Of a stretch of 64,000 nucleotides of DNA, positions 13,076 through 26,874 are shown one piece after another. The notes under the pieces are model-generated. The model was not told where the DNA came from, searched no databases, and was given only the letters and a program-made list of their open reading frames with translations. Every line of letters starts with the position of its first letter. Within the stretch, counting starts at the first letter, position 1. The DNA comes from Microcebus murinus (taxonomy: Eukaryota; Chordata; Mammalia; Primates; Cheirogaleidae): positions 45,406,001 to 45,470,000 of the forward strand of contig NC_134106.1 of assembly GCF_040939455.1 (NCBI RefSeq). The letters are read 5' to 3'. The translations under genes were made by a program, and so were the position numbers.

Positions 13076-13905
13076 ATAAACTAGTTGAGAAAGAAAGAAC
13101 TCCAATAAATAGCATATGGATTTGGGGCATTCCAGATAGAAAATAAAAAAATTCAATTCCTACCTCATGCCATACAACAAAGCAAATTCTAGGTGAATTA
13201 AATACATATAAAAAGTGAAACTTTAAAAGTTTTAAATCATAATATAGACTACCTTTATGATTTCAAGATAGGGAAAAATTTCTTAAGTAGTGATACTATA
13301 AACAAAATTTAAAAATAAACTGCACACCGGTACAGAGATTTGTAACATAAGTACTTGGGAAAGGGATTTATAACATATATACCTCAAAAAAACGGTTAAA
13401 ATTCAGAATCTATAAAGAATTCCTAAAATAATAAAAGGTAAATCCATTAGAAAGAAGGAGTAAAGGAAACAGAAAGACAATTCATAAAGGAAGAAACCTG
13501 AATGGCCAGTAAATTTAGGAAAATGTGCCTAACCTCACTAGTAAATAGGGAAACAAAAGCAACGAGCCACTCGCCTTCCTTAGATTGATAATATTTAAAA
13601 ATCTGATCAAATAGAATGTAGATGAAATTTTAGAGAAGTGAGACCTCTCATTCACCACCGGTTGGACTGGGAATCTGTACAGCAACTGTGGAGAGGAATT
13701 TGGCAGCGAAACTGCGAAGGCGCACACCATTCATCTCAGCAATTTCATTTGTTCTGAAGAAACCCTCTCCCGCGAGCACACGTGCTAGAGCGCATGCCAA
13801 AATTTCAACAGTGGCTATTTCTGCTAGGCAGGATTTCTTATTTTTTACTTATCGGTATTTTCTAGATCAACATCTATCCCTAAAAATGTGAGTCAATTTT
13901 GTAAC
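13076..13905 (+). mobile_element. Ancient L1M fragment (ORF2 3' end and UTR)
   Basis: The order of phrases is that of an old L1 ORF2 end: 'TCACTAGTAAATAGGGAAACA', 'GGTTGGACTGGGAATCTGTAC', 'GGAGAGGAATTTGGCAGCG' and 'TCTCAGCAATTTCATTTGTT' (each in part). It is riddled with stops and shifts. Confidence 0.75.
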
Positions 13906-14414
13906 GAAAAAAAAGTTATAAAAACTCTCCGAGGCACCGGCTTAACTACTGAACATGTCTTATTTTGGGAATCCTGAATAAAGAGATAAATCCCACTTCC
14001 ATCTGAAGAAACCACCTATACTAGGATCAAAACAAGTGTCAGTCATCTTGCCTAGACACAAGGCCAAGTATGGTTTTCTCTGTCTCCTTTTTCTCCCTCC
14101 CGCGTGCATTCATCTCCTTGGCAGGGCTCAGGACCCGTCCCACTGCTCCCTAGCACGCTAGGGCAGCATGAGCACCGTGGTGGTGGTTAAGTACCAGTAG
14201 GAGGTCGGCCGCCTTGGAACCTGGCAATGATTACCCCATGTGCTCGGCCGACCTCTCACTAGGCCAAGGTCACCAGATCTGGGGTGGAGGGGAGGAGGAG
14301 CAAGTAAGAGTTGCTTAGTAAAAGTTTCCTCTGTACCCTGGGAAAACAAATCTTTCAAACTGTCAGTAGGTATGGTGCCCCTGCTTTACAACTTGGGAAG
14401 GTGATGGGTTCCTG
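13906..14414. other. Non-repeat DNA, no gene seen
   Basis: No recognised element between the L1 fragment and the AluJ. Confidence 0.45.
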
Positions 14415-15082
<668 letters not shown>

Positions 15083-15234
15083 CCTGGGTGTCCACTTTTA
15101 GAACACGTTCCTGATCTTTGTGGGTCCCCTGACTTAAGAGTACTTTCTGGCTACAGCATGGATAAGCTATTTCTTCCCCACCAAGGTTGCACTCGATGGC
15201 CTGCAAACTGCACAGTCAGTCACACAGGCTCAAA

Positions 15235-16625
15235 GCTCTGAAAGAGCCCCACCATTGGTTTAATGGTCTGTGGCCACTGTCTTGAAATTCTTAATAATTT
15301 TCTCTCTGAAGCTGTGTTTTGTAAGTGAAGTCCGATGAGGCGATGGAGCAGGCGTGGGAGCAGGGGAGAGAAGCTGGCAGCGGTGCACACACCTGGGTCA
15401 GCCCCAGGGGCGCAGCAGGCAGCGTGAGGAAGGGGCAGCCAGGACCAGACCTGAGCCCAGGTCAGTGACAGTGGTGATGCCAGCGGCAGAAGCTGCTGTG
15501 GCAGCAGGGGCCACAGCCAGAAAAGGGAGAAGCTCCACGTGGGAGCACGAGGACGGTGGTGAGGACGGTGGTGAGGCCGGCCCGGCCCGCGGCACCTGCG
15601 CAAATAACAACTCTCCAGCAAATGCTGGAACAGGAACTGCCAGTGCTTGGGCAGTGAAGTCTGTCAGTAGATTACTACAAAATAATATAAAAAATGCACA
15701 CATGGACATTGCAATAAAACCTATCGGAGTTATTAGAATTCTCCAAAGAGTTTAGAATCTCTAGTTTTTTTAAAAACGATCACAGCACCACAAAGCCGAT
15801 ATCCATAGGCTTAGAAACAGAAAGACCATTGCCTTCAACAGAAAGAACACTATTTTCATAGAAAGATTCACAAAAACCAATCATTAACAAGGAAAACAAT
15901 CTCAAATTAATTTTTCTCATAATGGAAGATAAAACAATAGAATTCATAAACAGGCATTTTTAATTACATACAAACCATGAAACCACTTTCAATTCTTGTA
16001 CAAGCTCAGCAAGTTACAGGAAATGCCAGAGTAAACATTAAAATGCCATTGTATAAAATCATATTTGAAATTAATTTCAGGCTTACATGAAGCCGATCAT
16101 TAGCTCTAAATGTACTAAAATTTATATTTTGACATAATTTATCAGAAATTTATCCCAATGCTGTCTCAGCCTATAAAATACCCTTAACAGCTCCAGGACA
16201 GTTGCATCAGCAGAAAGATCCTTCTCAAAATGAAAAATTATCAAAAATTACTTGAGATTTCATGTTTGCCAAGAATGACTAATGTCACTTTCAATTATAT
16301 CAATTGAAAATGAAGTTGCTACAAGTCAATAAATGAATTTGCAAAAAGCAAGCCAGAAAAATCTTATGAACAAGATATATTAAAAATTATCATTATATTA
16401 CATAATATTACATGACATCAAGTAGCATTTTTTTTTGTATTTGTAGGTTTATGTTGTTACTTATGTAACAATACCGTTATGCCTATTATGTTTATAACAA
16501 GATCTTTTCAAAAGGAAAAGCTTATATAAGGTTTTACCAGTGCTTTTTCTCTCCTGGAATTTGAACTAGGGCCCCGCATTTTCATTTTGCACTGGGGCCC
16601 GCAAATCATGTAGCCAGCCCTACCC
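15235..16625 (+). mobile_element. Zaphod-like hAT-Tip100 DNA transposon, internally deleted
   Basis: The 5' part has 'TCTTGAAATTCTTAATAATT' and 'TGTTTTGTAAGTGAAGTCCG', which I associate with Zaphod. The 3' end has 'CATTTTCATTTTGCACTGGG' then 'GCCCGCAAATCATGTAGCC', the Zaphod-type terminus. Between them lie the remains of the transposase C terminus. At about 1.4 kb it is much shorter than a full autonomous hAT of this type, so most of the coding region is gone. The 5' terminal repeat is not clearly visible and the left boundary is approximate. Confidence 0.75.
16153..16395 (+). pseudogene. hAT transposase C-terminal (dimerisation) fossil
   Basis: From 16201, one frame reads VASAERSFSK, then a stop, then KIIKNYLRF. 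After another stop it continues into SIIS-IENEVATSQ, a further stop, and NLQKASQKN. This is the hallmark order of the hAT dimerisation domain: the conserved 'ASAERSFS' block, a basic 'IKNYLRS'-type helix, an 'SIE' block and a lysine-rich end. In the living family this region joins two transposase monomers so that the terminal inverted repeats can be cut. At least three in-frame stops and missing upstream domains make it non-functional. The upstream phrase 'NAVSAYKI' at 16155-16178 is also readable in another frame. I am confident of the family and less so of the exact Zaphod assignment. Confidence 0.82.
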
Positions 16626-17310
16626 TGCACTGCTTTCCCGAGGTGGTCGAGCTTCCACCTCCCTTTGTAATGAAGGCCAGGCATCTCTCTGTAAGGCAGC
16701 TGGTCTTGGGAAGTAAAATGGCCCATTCAGGGATGGAGTGGGGACTTTGTATCCTCATTGTACTGGCCCACAGCTGAGCAAAGGCAAAATAATGCGGATG
16801 CCAGTCACAGGCCTCTTCTCTATGGACCACGTGGAACTGCCAGACCCTCACACGCAGACTCTGCAGCAAGTTTTGGCTGAGAGCATCATCCCAACCCACC
16901 TCTCTTTTGTCACCATCTCTCCCCTTTCTGATGAACGTCTGCATTCCTTTGGGGACACACCGTGGAGCAAGACTGACTTTCCGAGGAAGGAACTCAGCTT
17001 AGGGTGTACTGAGACCCCAACAGTTTCGCAGCCTTTCCCTCTCGATCCTGCTTGGTGATTCCTGGTCAGATGCCCCTAAGCTCTCCCAGGGCCACTTCAC
17101 CTTGTCATCAGAGTCTCAGCAATGGTGAAGCCCTCAGGCACGCAAGGCTAAATCAAAGATGAAGAGTCAGCCTTAGATCCAGCAGCCTGGGACAGAAGCC
17201 ACCCCAAATGGTGCTCCATCGTCCTTCGGAACAATATAGGACAAACAGACTGAGGCTGACAAGATGGTCACTTTTGGATTGTTTCATTTTACACATTTGG
17301 CAGTTTTCAT
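16626..17310. other. Non-repeat DNA, no gene seen
   Basis: No recognised transposon. Open frames on both strands lack known motifs. Confidence 0.45.
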
Positions 17311-17326
17311 AAAAACACAACCACAA

Positions 17327-17825
<499 letters not shown>

Positions 17826-17859
17826 TCAAGTGCCCACCAATGTGTAACAATGACACTGT

Positions 17860-18045
17860 AATTCTTAGAGCATTGTCCCATTAAGTCATCAATTCTCACA
17901 ACACCCCAACAAGCCAGGATAATTTCCATTTTATAGAGAAGGCTGAGACCTCAAAAAGGTCACTGATACACTCATGGTTTCACAGCTGCTAAAGGGCAGA
18001 GCAAGGACTTAGTCACAGATCTCTAATTCTGTTCTACTGCTCCTC
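17860..18045 (-). repeat. MIR SINE fragment
   Basis: 'CCATTTTATAGAGAAGGCTGAG' (in part), 'GGTTTCACAGCTGCTAAAG' and 'GGGCAGAGCAAGGA' match antisense MIR. Confidence 0.72.
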
Positions 18046-18599
18046 TGTGAAGGGGCAATCTCTCAAAGCACAGACATTCCTCCAGGCTCACTCCTTTTGC
18101 ACTCTACCTGGCATGGCACATGAAAAATGCACATACTTCAGCGAGACCTTGTGATGATAAATGTTTTCGTGTTTGGCATCAGAACCACATCTCCATCCCT
18201 GCTTTTTCTACCACGTGTAGCTGCCTTTACAGAGCACATCCTCAAAATTACCTCTCCTACTGTACCCATCTGCATTGTTCTGGGACTGCTGTGTCAAGAA
18301 CTTTTGGGGGGGAAGGGATGAAGCTCTCCAAAAACTGGGCCATCACTGTGGCCTCATTTTTTTTTTTGCACCCTTCTAGGGTGGAGTGGGCAACTGCAGC
18401 AGCGTAAAGCACTCTGTCTAGACTGGCTTAGTGGAGGCAATGACCATCCGTGCAGCCATAGCTTTTGTTCCTCGTCCTCTAAGATGAGGAAAACATGGAG
18501 TTCTAGGCCCCAGAGCATACCCACCCTACTTGGGCTTCTCTCCTAAGTCCCAAAGGCCAACCAGATTCCAGCCCCAGGGACAGTCCCAACTCACTGCAA
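18046..18599. other. Non-repeat DNA, no gene seen
   Basis: No element was recognised. A run of T at 18358-18367 is not next to an identifiable retroposon. Confidence 0.45.
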
Positions 18600-19605
18600 C
18601 TTTAAAATGGTTTTCACGTGTTTATAACCAGGGGCTAAGGAAGGCATTCTTAAGAAAGGCACAAAAACACAGGTGGCATGAAGAAAAAAAAGAGTAAAAA
18701 TTCAGGTAATCCAAAAGCCAGAACAATAAAAGATATAAACAAAGTTAAAAGACAAATACCATATTAAAATATCTGTGTTTAAAGTGAAGAATTAACATTC
18801 TATGCATCAACAAGTTAAATAAGAAAAAGGCAAAAAAGGGAGAGGCAAAGGATATAACGAGGGAATTCATGGTAACAGAAACACAAGTGGCCAGCAGCAA
18901 AGGAAACATGCCAAACCTCAATGTAAATAGAGAAATATAATTAAATACCAAAATATTGTTTTCTCATCAGATTAGCAAACATTAAAAAGACTAAAAATAG
19001 CCACCGTTGAGAGTAGGAGGGCAGTTAGGTTTTAAAACATGCTTACTCTCTGCCCCTGCATTCCCCTCCCAACAGCTAACCTCGCGAAACACTTGCACAT
19101 GTGCACGAAGAAGCACGTGCAAAAATGCCATTGGCAACACTGTGGAAGCATGAAACTGAAAAACACCTAAACGTCCCCTAGTACAAGCATAGCTTAATAA
19201 GGCGTGGAACAGTCACAGGAGGGAATATTACACAGCAGTTAGAATAAGTAGTTCACCAAGCACTGACATGGAAAGATTTCCAAGACGTATCAAGTGAAAA
19301 AAGTGAATTGTTAAACCATATACACAGTGTAATCTATTTATACTTTAAACATGTACACCCCCACAAAACCATACATTTCTATAGGGCCTTATAGGTATGT
19401 GTAAATGGATAGAAATACCTCTGGAAAAATACATACTAAACTGACCCAAAATCGTGACTATGTGAGGTGATGGACATGTTGATTAGCCTGATGGTGGTAA
19501 TCATTTCACAATGCATACATATGTCAAAACATCACACTGTACACCTTGAATATATACAATTCTTACTTGTCAATTAGACCTCAATAAAGCCAAAATAAAA
19601 CAAAA
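18600..19605 (+). mobile_element. Ancient L1M 3' end
   Basis: A sense series of degenerate ORF2-end phrases ('TTCTCATCAGATTAGCAAAC', 'CAACACTGTGGAAGCATGAA') leads into a 3' UTR. The UTR reads 'GGTGATGGACATGTTGATTA', 'CATATGTCAAAACATCACAC' and ends 'TTAGACCTCAATAAAGCC', which includes an AATAAA polyadenylation signal. The left boundary is approximate. Confidence 0.82.
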
Positions 19606-20143
19606 TAACTGACAATAATGGTTCTCTCTGGGGAGAGAAGTGGCTTGGGGATGCAGAATAGAGGGACGTCTGCTTTGACAAAAGCAAAGTTCTACTGGCT
19701 GATATTTTTACAAGAAGAATGTATTTATATTTCACATGTGCAATTTTAAAAGGAAAAAAAATTACTATAGGCTCAGGGCTGCTCAAGTACAGACCCATAA
19801 GTTTATTAGGTCTTCCAAGTCCCCTGACTGGGATCTGGGGAGGGGACAGGGTAAAGGAACCACTACCTGCCCAAATGTCCATCCCTACCCAGGTGCCAAT
19901 AAGTCTCCACCCTTTAGCCTGGACCTTTGCTAGAAACCCTTTCATGTGTCTCCACTTTCCTGATTTGAGTCGACTGTGTCTATTTGTTTGGATAAGGTCA
20001 GCCTCCCTTCTCCTTAAGAGGTGGAAAGTACTGCATTGGCTACATGACATACCAGGATTCCCACTTCCAATAAATCCTAAGAGCTGACTAATGTTATGTA
20101 GGTCAGGTTCCCTGGAAGAGGGACTCTGAGATTTGTAAACAAG
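19606..20143. other. Low-signal DNA
   Basis: A reverse-strand open frame covers much of this stretch. Its deduced protein has no recognisable domain, and it runs into the L1 on one side. Confidence 0.4.
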
Positions 20144-20156
20144 AAGTTTACCAGGA

Positions 20157-20464
20157 GCTGGAGCCCATTCTACTAAGTGAAGTATCCCAAGAATGGAAAA
20201 ACAAGCACCACATGTACTCACCAGCAAATTGGTATTACCTCATCAACACTTAAGTGCATATAGAGTAATAACATTCATCGTGTGCCGGGCAGGTGGGAGG
20301 GAGAGGGGATGGGTATAGTCACACCTAATGGGTGCGGTGCGCACTGTCTGGGGGATGGACACACTTGAGGTCTGACTTGGGTGGGGCATGGGCAATATAT
20401 GTAACCTAAACATTGGTACCCCCGTAATATGCTGAAATTAAAAAAAGAGGAAAAAACACCCCCA
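20157..20464 (+). mobile_element. L1: Young 5'-truncated L1 (3' UTR only)
   Basis: About 300 bp of L1 3' sequence: 'ACCACATGTACTCACCAGCA', 'CTGTCTGGGGGATGGACACA' and 'GGCAATATATGTAACCTAAA', ending 'AATATGCTGAAATTAAAAAA'. A perfect 13-bp TSD, AAGTTTACCAGGA, lies at 20144-20156 and 20465-20477. It contains the G-run block typical of primate L1 3' UTRs at 20286-20312. This is a classic truncated insertion. Confidence 0.93.
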
Positions 20465-20477
20465 AAGTTTACCAGGA

Positions 20478-21411
20478 AGAGCTGTCAGGAGCAAGGCCTC
20501 TGGGCGAGTAAAGACAGGATTGAGCTGAAGGAAAGTTGGGCCTTGATGCTGCTGTCACAACAAAGGTGTCAGTGGACCCTAAAAGGAGCTCTGGAGCTGA
20601 GAGCGCCTTTTGGAGATCCCCCAAATGAAGAAAGGGAGCTGGGCTTTGTACCCCCACATGGACCAGTCATCGGACGTGGGCTGTCTCTGGGAAGAGGGCG
20701 GGGCGTAACTTTGGCCCCAGGAACTTGCTTCAGCTGAGTGCCAGGCCCAGGAAAGGCTCAGCTGTGGGCCACCAATTGCCAATATGGCCCCAGCTGGGGA
20801 ATGAGCAGCTCAGCCCCACGGGGAACCTGGAAGTGAGCATTAACCTTGGGAGTGGAGGAAATCTCCACTTTACAGGGGGAGACACTGAAAGTTCCGATCA
20901 GTCAACAACGACAGCACAGACTGACTGCCTGGGCATTCAGCTTTAGGATGCTTAAAGTAGGGTTTGAAGAAAAATAATTATCTAAATTATTGAGGGGGAA
21001 AATGCTTTGACCAGAAATAGGGAGCAATGTTTTAATATTTAAATGCCTTAGAAATTATCTCATTTCAGCTTACCTGTGGAGAAAGACTTAATTCACAATA
21101 AATCAGGTCCACTGCTTGAAAAGTAAAGAGATGAGAAGGGAACGCCGTGTTTGTGCTGGAGATATCATCTCAGCTGGCTGGAATGACGCCCAGTGGCTCT
21201 CTTCTGTCCCTGCCTCGTTGTGCTGTCTGGTTTAGGCCCTTATGCATGACGTCCGCATTCTGTAAAGGGTCAGCAGCTTCCATCATCTTGAAAAGCTGAG
21301 CCCAGTAAGGTCTCAACGTTACCAGCATGGAAATGTTTATTCTTATGTCATTCCTATTCACAAAGGAAACGCTCTTTCCCCACAAACTCTGTAGACACTT
21401 GCATAGCTTTG
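20478..21411. other. DNA that may be an old unassigned repeat
   Basis: The sequence just before the L1 (20100-20156) and after it appears to be one continuous unit. Phrases such as 'CCTTGATGCTGCTGTCACAA' and 'GGAGACACTGAAAGTTC' have the feel of an old dispersed repeat, but I cannot name it. No gene is visible. Confidence 0.35.
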
Positions 21412-21870
21412 TGTGATGGTTAGTATTATGTGTCAACTTGACTGGGCCAAAGGGTACCCAGATTAAACACTATTTCTGGGTGTGTCTGTGACAGTGTTTC
21501 TGCATGGGATTAGCATTTGAATCCGCGGGCACAGTAAAGTACACTGCCCTCCCCAGTGTGGGTGGGCACTACCCGACCCCATTGAGAGCCTGAATAGAGA
21601 AAAAAGGCAGAGGAAGGAGGCATCAGCCCCTCTGGCTGCCAGCCTGCTGGAGCCGAAGCATCTCTCTTCTCCTGCCCTAAGACCGCGGTTTACAACATCG
21701 GCTCCCCTGGTGCCCAGGCCTTTAGACTCAGACTGGAATTACAACACGAGCTTTTCTGGGTCTCCAGCTTGCAGATCCTGGAACTTCTCAGCCTCCATGA
21801 TTTTGTGAGCCATTTTATATACATATATTTTTTCTCCTATTGGTTCTATTTCTCTGAAGACCCCTGACAC
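21412..21870 (+). mobile_element. ERVL/MaLR-class LTR, family not named
   Basis: It starts TGTGATGGTTAGTATTATGT and continues 'GTCAACTTGACTGGGCCA' and 'TTCTGGGTGTGTCTGTGA'. It ends 'CTATTTCTCTGAAGACCCCT' then GACA. The sense-strand order matches a widespread mammalian LTR type. No internal retroviral sequence flanks it, so it is solitary. Confidence 0.7.
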
Positions 21871-21894
21871 CTTGTTTAGACCTTATGACTTTTT

Positions 21895-22201
21895 CTTTCT
21901 TTCTTTTTTTTTTTTTTTTGAGACAGAATCTCACTCTGTTGCCCCTGGTAGAGTGCTGTGGCAACATAAGAGCTCACTGCAACCTCAAACTCCTTGGCTC
22001 AAGCAATCCTCCTGCCTCAGCCTCCTGAGTACCTGGGACTACAGGCACATGCCACAGCCCCTGACTAATTTTTTCTATTTTTGGTAGAGATGGGGTCTCG
22101 CTCTTGGTCAGGCTGGTCTTGAATTCCTGGCCTCAAGGGATACTCCAGCCTCAGCCTCCCAAAGTGCTAGGATCACAGGCACAAGCCACCTCAGCTGGCT
22201 G
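21895..22201 (-). mobile_element. Alu: Alu dimer with short linker
   Basis: Antisense Alu with a T-rich tail at 21896-21919. Imperfect TSDs flank it, CCTTATGACTTTT on the left and ACTTATGCTTTTA on the right. The linker lacks the long AATTAATTGGCC insertion. Confidence 0.9.
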
Positions 22202-22374
22202 AACTTATGCTTTTATGTGGCACCCCAAGTCACTGTGGGGTGGTTATGAGGGGATAAAAGAATCTAAGACCTTTAAAGATGCCAGGTTGCAAAACGGAGG
22301 AGTTATTCATAAACACATAATACTCTACAAATGTTTGATTTGCTGAACTCTGTCTGACAGGTCCAGAGCTAAGC

Positions 22375-22560
22375 CCCTAAAATATGCACTGCCGTCTTTA
22401 AACCTCACAACTCTGAAGTAAATACTAATATCTGTTTTACAAATACTAATATTATCCATTTTACAATAATTGAGGCTCCAAGAGGTAATTTGCCTGCAGT
22501 CACATAGCTACCAAGTAACACAGAAAGGTTTCAGTCCATGTCTGGCTCATTCAAGAGCCA
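22375..22560 (-). repeat. MIR SINE fragment
   Basis: 'CCATTTTACAATAATTGAGG' and 'GCAGTCACATAGCTACCAAG' match antisense MIR. The phrase ACTAATAT...TTTTACA is locally duplicated at 22424-22467. Confidence 0.7.
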
Positions 22561-22849
22561 CCAAGAAAGGAAGTGGCTTGCAAAGACCCAAAAAAGGTTA
22601 GCCAGGACAGAGAAAGATAAGAACAACAACCAGGAGGTATTAAGAGGTAATTAACACCATCCTACTGAGTAGTAGGTTGGAACAGAGATGACCAAGGACC
22701 ACACAAAAGTCCTGGGCCCCATATTTGTCTTCACTGTACACAGAAAATCAAGTATTTAATTTTCTACATATTGGATGATGCTTTAAACCATGCAAATATT
22801 TACTATTTACTACGTTTACTAATATTCACTATTATTTACTAATACTGTG

Positions 22850-24448
<1,599 letters not shown>

Positions 24449-24786
24449 TTTTTTTTTTTTTTTTTTTTTTTGAGACAGAGTCTCACTTTGTTGCCCAGGC
24501 TAGAGTGAGTGCCATGGCGTCAGCCTAGCTCACAGCAACCTCAAACTCCTGGGCTCAAGCAATCCTGCTGCCTCAGCCTCCCGAGTAGCTGGGACTACAG
24601 GCATGCGCCAGCATGCCCGGCTAATTTTATATATATATTAGTTGGCCAATTAATTTCTTTCTATTTATAGTAGAGACGGGGTCTCGCTCTTGCTCAGGCT
24701 GGTTTCGAACTCCTGACCTCGAGCAATCCGCCCGCCTCAGCCTCCCAGAGTGCTAGGATTACAGGCGTGAGCCACTGCGCCCGGCT
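24449..24786 (-). mobile_element. Alu: Strepsirrhine-type Alu
   Basis: Antisense with a long T tail and the complement linker TTAGTTGGCCAATTAATTTC. It ends 'CACTGCGCCCGGC'. The CpG-rich end is well kept, pointing to a younger copy. Confidence 0.95.
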
Positions 24787-25175
24787 TAAAGTATTTTTTT
24801 TTTTTAATACTTTCTAAAGCCCCAAATATTATTTTACTAGTTTGAACAAACCCATGGTAAAAAGATACTTTTTAAAGTCAATCAGAGAAATTGAACACAT
24901 GATTGATTATATGATATTTTACAAATTACTGTTAATTGTGTGGGTTGTGCTAATGTTCTATCAAATGTCCTTATCTGTTAGAGACACCTACTCAAGTATT
25001 TATGGGAGGGATAATATGATGGCAGGAATTTGCTTTAAAAACATAAAAAATGGTCAACAAATCAAAGTCGACTGGGACAGAACAGATGAAGCAAGAATGG
25101 CTGTTCCTTAACTGTTGAAGCCAGGTGGCAGGGTGTAGGGTTGATTGCAGTGTGCCTTCCACATTTATGTGTGTT
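24787..25175. other. Non-repeat DNA, no gene seen
   Basis: The open frame at 24842-25111 has no recognisable domain and no splice or promoter support. Confidence 0.4.
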
Positions 25176-25185
25176 TGAAACTTTT

Positions 25186-25509
25186 GTGTTTTTTTTTGAG
25201 ACAGAGTCTCACTCTGTTGCCCAAGCTAGAGTGCTGTGTCAGCCTAGCTCACAGCAACCTCAAACTCCTGGGCTCAAGGGATCCTTCTGCCTCAGCCTCC
25301 CAAGTAGCTGGGACTGTAGGCATACGCCATCATGCCTGGCTAAGTTTTTCTATATATTTTTAGTTGGCCAATTAATTTCTTTCTATTTTTAGTAGAGACG
25401 GGGTCTTGCTCTTGCTCAGGCTGGTTTTGAACTCCTGACCTTGAGCCATCCTCGCGCCTCGGCCTCCCAGAGTGCTAGGGTTATAGGCGTGAGCCAACTT
25501 GCCCAGCCC
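25186..25509 (-). mobile_element. Alu: Strepsirrhine-type Alu
   Basis: Antisense with complement linker AGTTGGCCAATTAATTTC. TSDs of the type TGAAACTTTT lie at 25176-25185 and 25511-25519. Confidence 0.94.
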
Positions 25510-26654
25510 TGAAACTTTTCAATACAAAAATGAAAAATAACTATACTGATCAGTTTAGGGGTTAGTTCTCCTTCTCTTCTACTGTTTTGTTTTGTTTTTT
25601 TTTTCTTTTTGGTTTTGGTTTTTTAATTTATTCCCTCTCCCTGACTTTTTTTCCACCAGAAAAAGTAATAAATACTTATAAAAATGTCAAACAAAGAACT
25701 ATAAATCAACTGCCCATTAATGCAGGGGAGGAATGGAGGAGTATAATATATATATATATTTTTTTTTTTTTAGAGCTGGGGTCTTTCTTGTAACCACCTC
25801 TTCATGCAGGACGCAGCAGGACACTGGCTGCCCCACTATGTGCCTAATTTAATTCTTTAGAATCACTGTTTCTCACAAGGCTGCAAGGGACCACTGAGGT
25901 TGTCTGTCCCAAATCCTTCATTCTATGGAGGGGAAACTGAGGCCTTGAGAAGACGGTCCCTGAGCTGGTTAGCGGCAGAGCCATAAATGGCTCTCACTGT
26001 CTGTAATGCAGCCCTTGCCAGGTAACCCCTAAGGGGAACCAGAAACCACAGGGCCGGGAAGCCCCTGCTTATCCCCACCCCATTCCCCACCTGCTCCTGG
26101 GCCTTTCTTGACAGACGCTGAAGGAGTGGAAAGGCAGATCCCAGACTTGGAGAAGGCCCGGGTGAGGTCCAAGTACTAGGACTCTCCCGGGTCCAAAGGC
26201 CAGATGCAGCCCCCAGGCAGGCGCATGCCATCTCTCAGAGGCTAATGCCCACCCAGTGGGTGCCCTCCTTAGCTTGCAGCAGCACCAACCTCCTCGCATG
26301 AGTCACTACAGTGGAGTTTGCTTCCTGATGCAAAAGCCGAAATACAAAGCTGTTCTTTGAAAGCAAACAAATATGCAAAGAAGAATGCTACTTTTCAAGT
26401 TTAAGTGGAAGAAGAAAGGGAGGGTGGGGCAGGAGGTGGGAGGAGCTCACACAAAGTTCTGGGTTTACAGTGTAACTCTCCAGGGCCAGCCTCTGACCTG
26501 CAGCCCTGAGCACCCAAGCTTTTCCTGGCCACAGAAAGGGGCCCTCCAGGCAGTGCAAACCATTCCAGAGGTAGGTGCAAGGAGCCAGCTGCCCAGGGTT
26601 TGCCCAGTTCTGAGGAGAAAACCATTCTAGATCAGGAGAGGGGGTTTCACTAGA
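25510..26654. other. Mostly non-repeat DNA, one old repeat fragment
   Basis: At about 25855-25990, 'GGGACCACTGAGGTTGTCTG' and 'GGGGAAACTGAGGCCTTGAG' resemble an ancient MIR/L3-like repeat. The rest is unassigned and no gene is supported. Confidence 0.45.
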
Positions 26655-26874
26655 TCTGTGCTGTCCAACACCGTAACCGCTGGTCACATGTGGCTACTGA
26701 GTGCTTAAAATGTGAGGTCCAAAGAGATATGCTGTAAAATGCACACCAGATTTCGAAGACAGTACAAAAATAAGAATATTTTTATCAGTAATTTTTATAT
26801 TGATAGGCTTAAATGATAAAATGTTTGATATATGGTGTTAAAATATATTATTAAGATTAAATCATTTTTACCAC

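Noticed and set aside
15354..15755. A 133-codon frame on each strand in a G+C-rich patch, perhaps a CpG-island promoter
   Set aside because: The patch is the 5' interior of the Zaphod-like element, and CpG content is confined to about 60 bp.
19574..20227. A 217-codon reverse open frame, the longest in the window
   Set aside because: It runs from the L1 3' end across unrelated DNA into another L1 insertion, has no known domain, and its continuity is consistent with chance.
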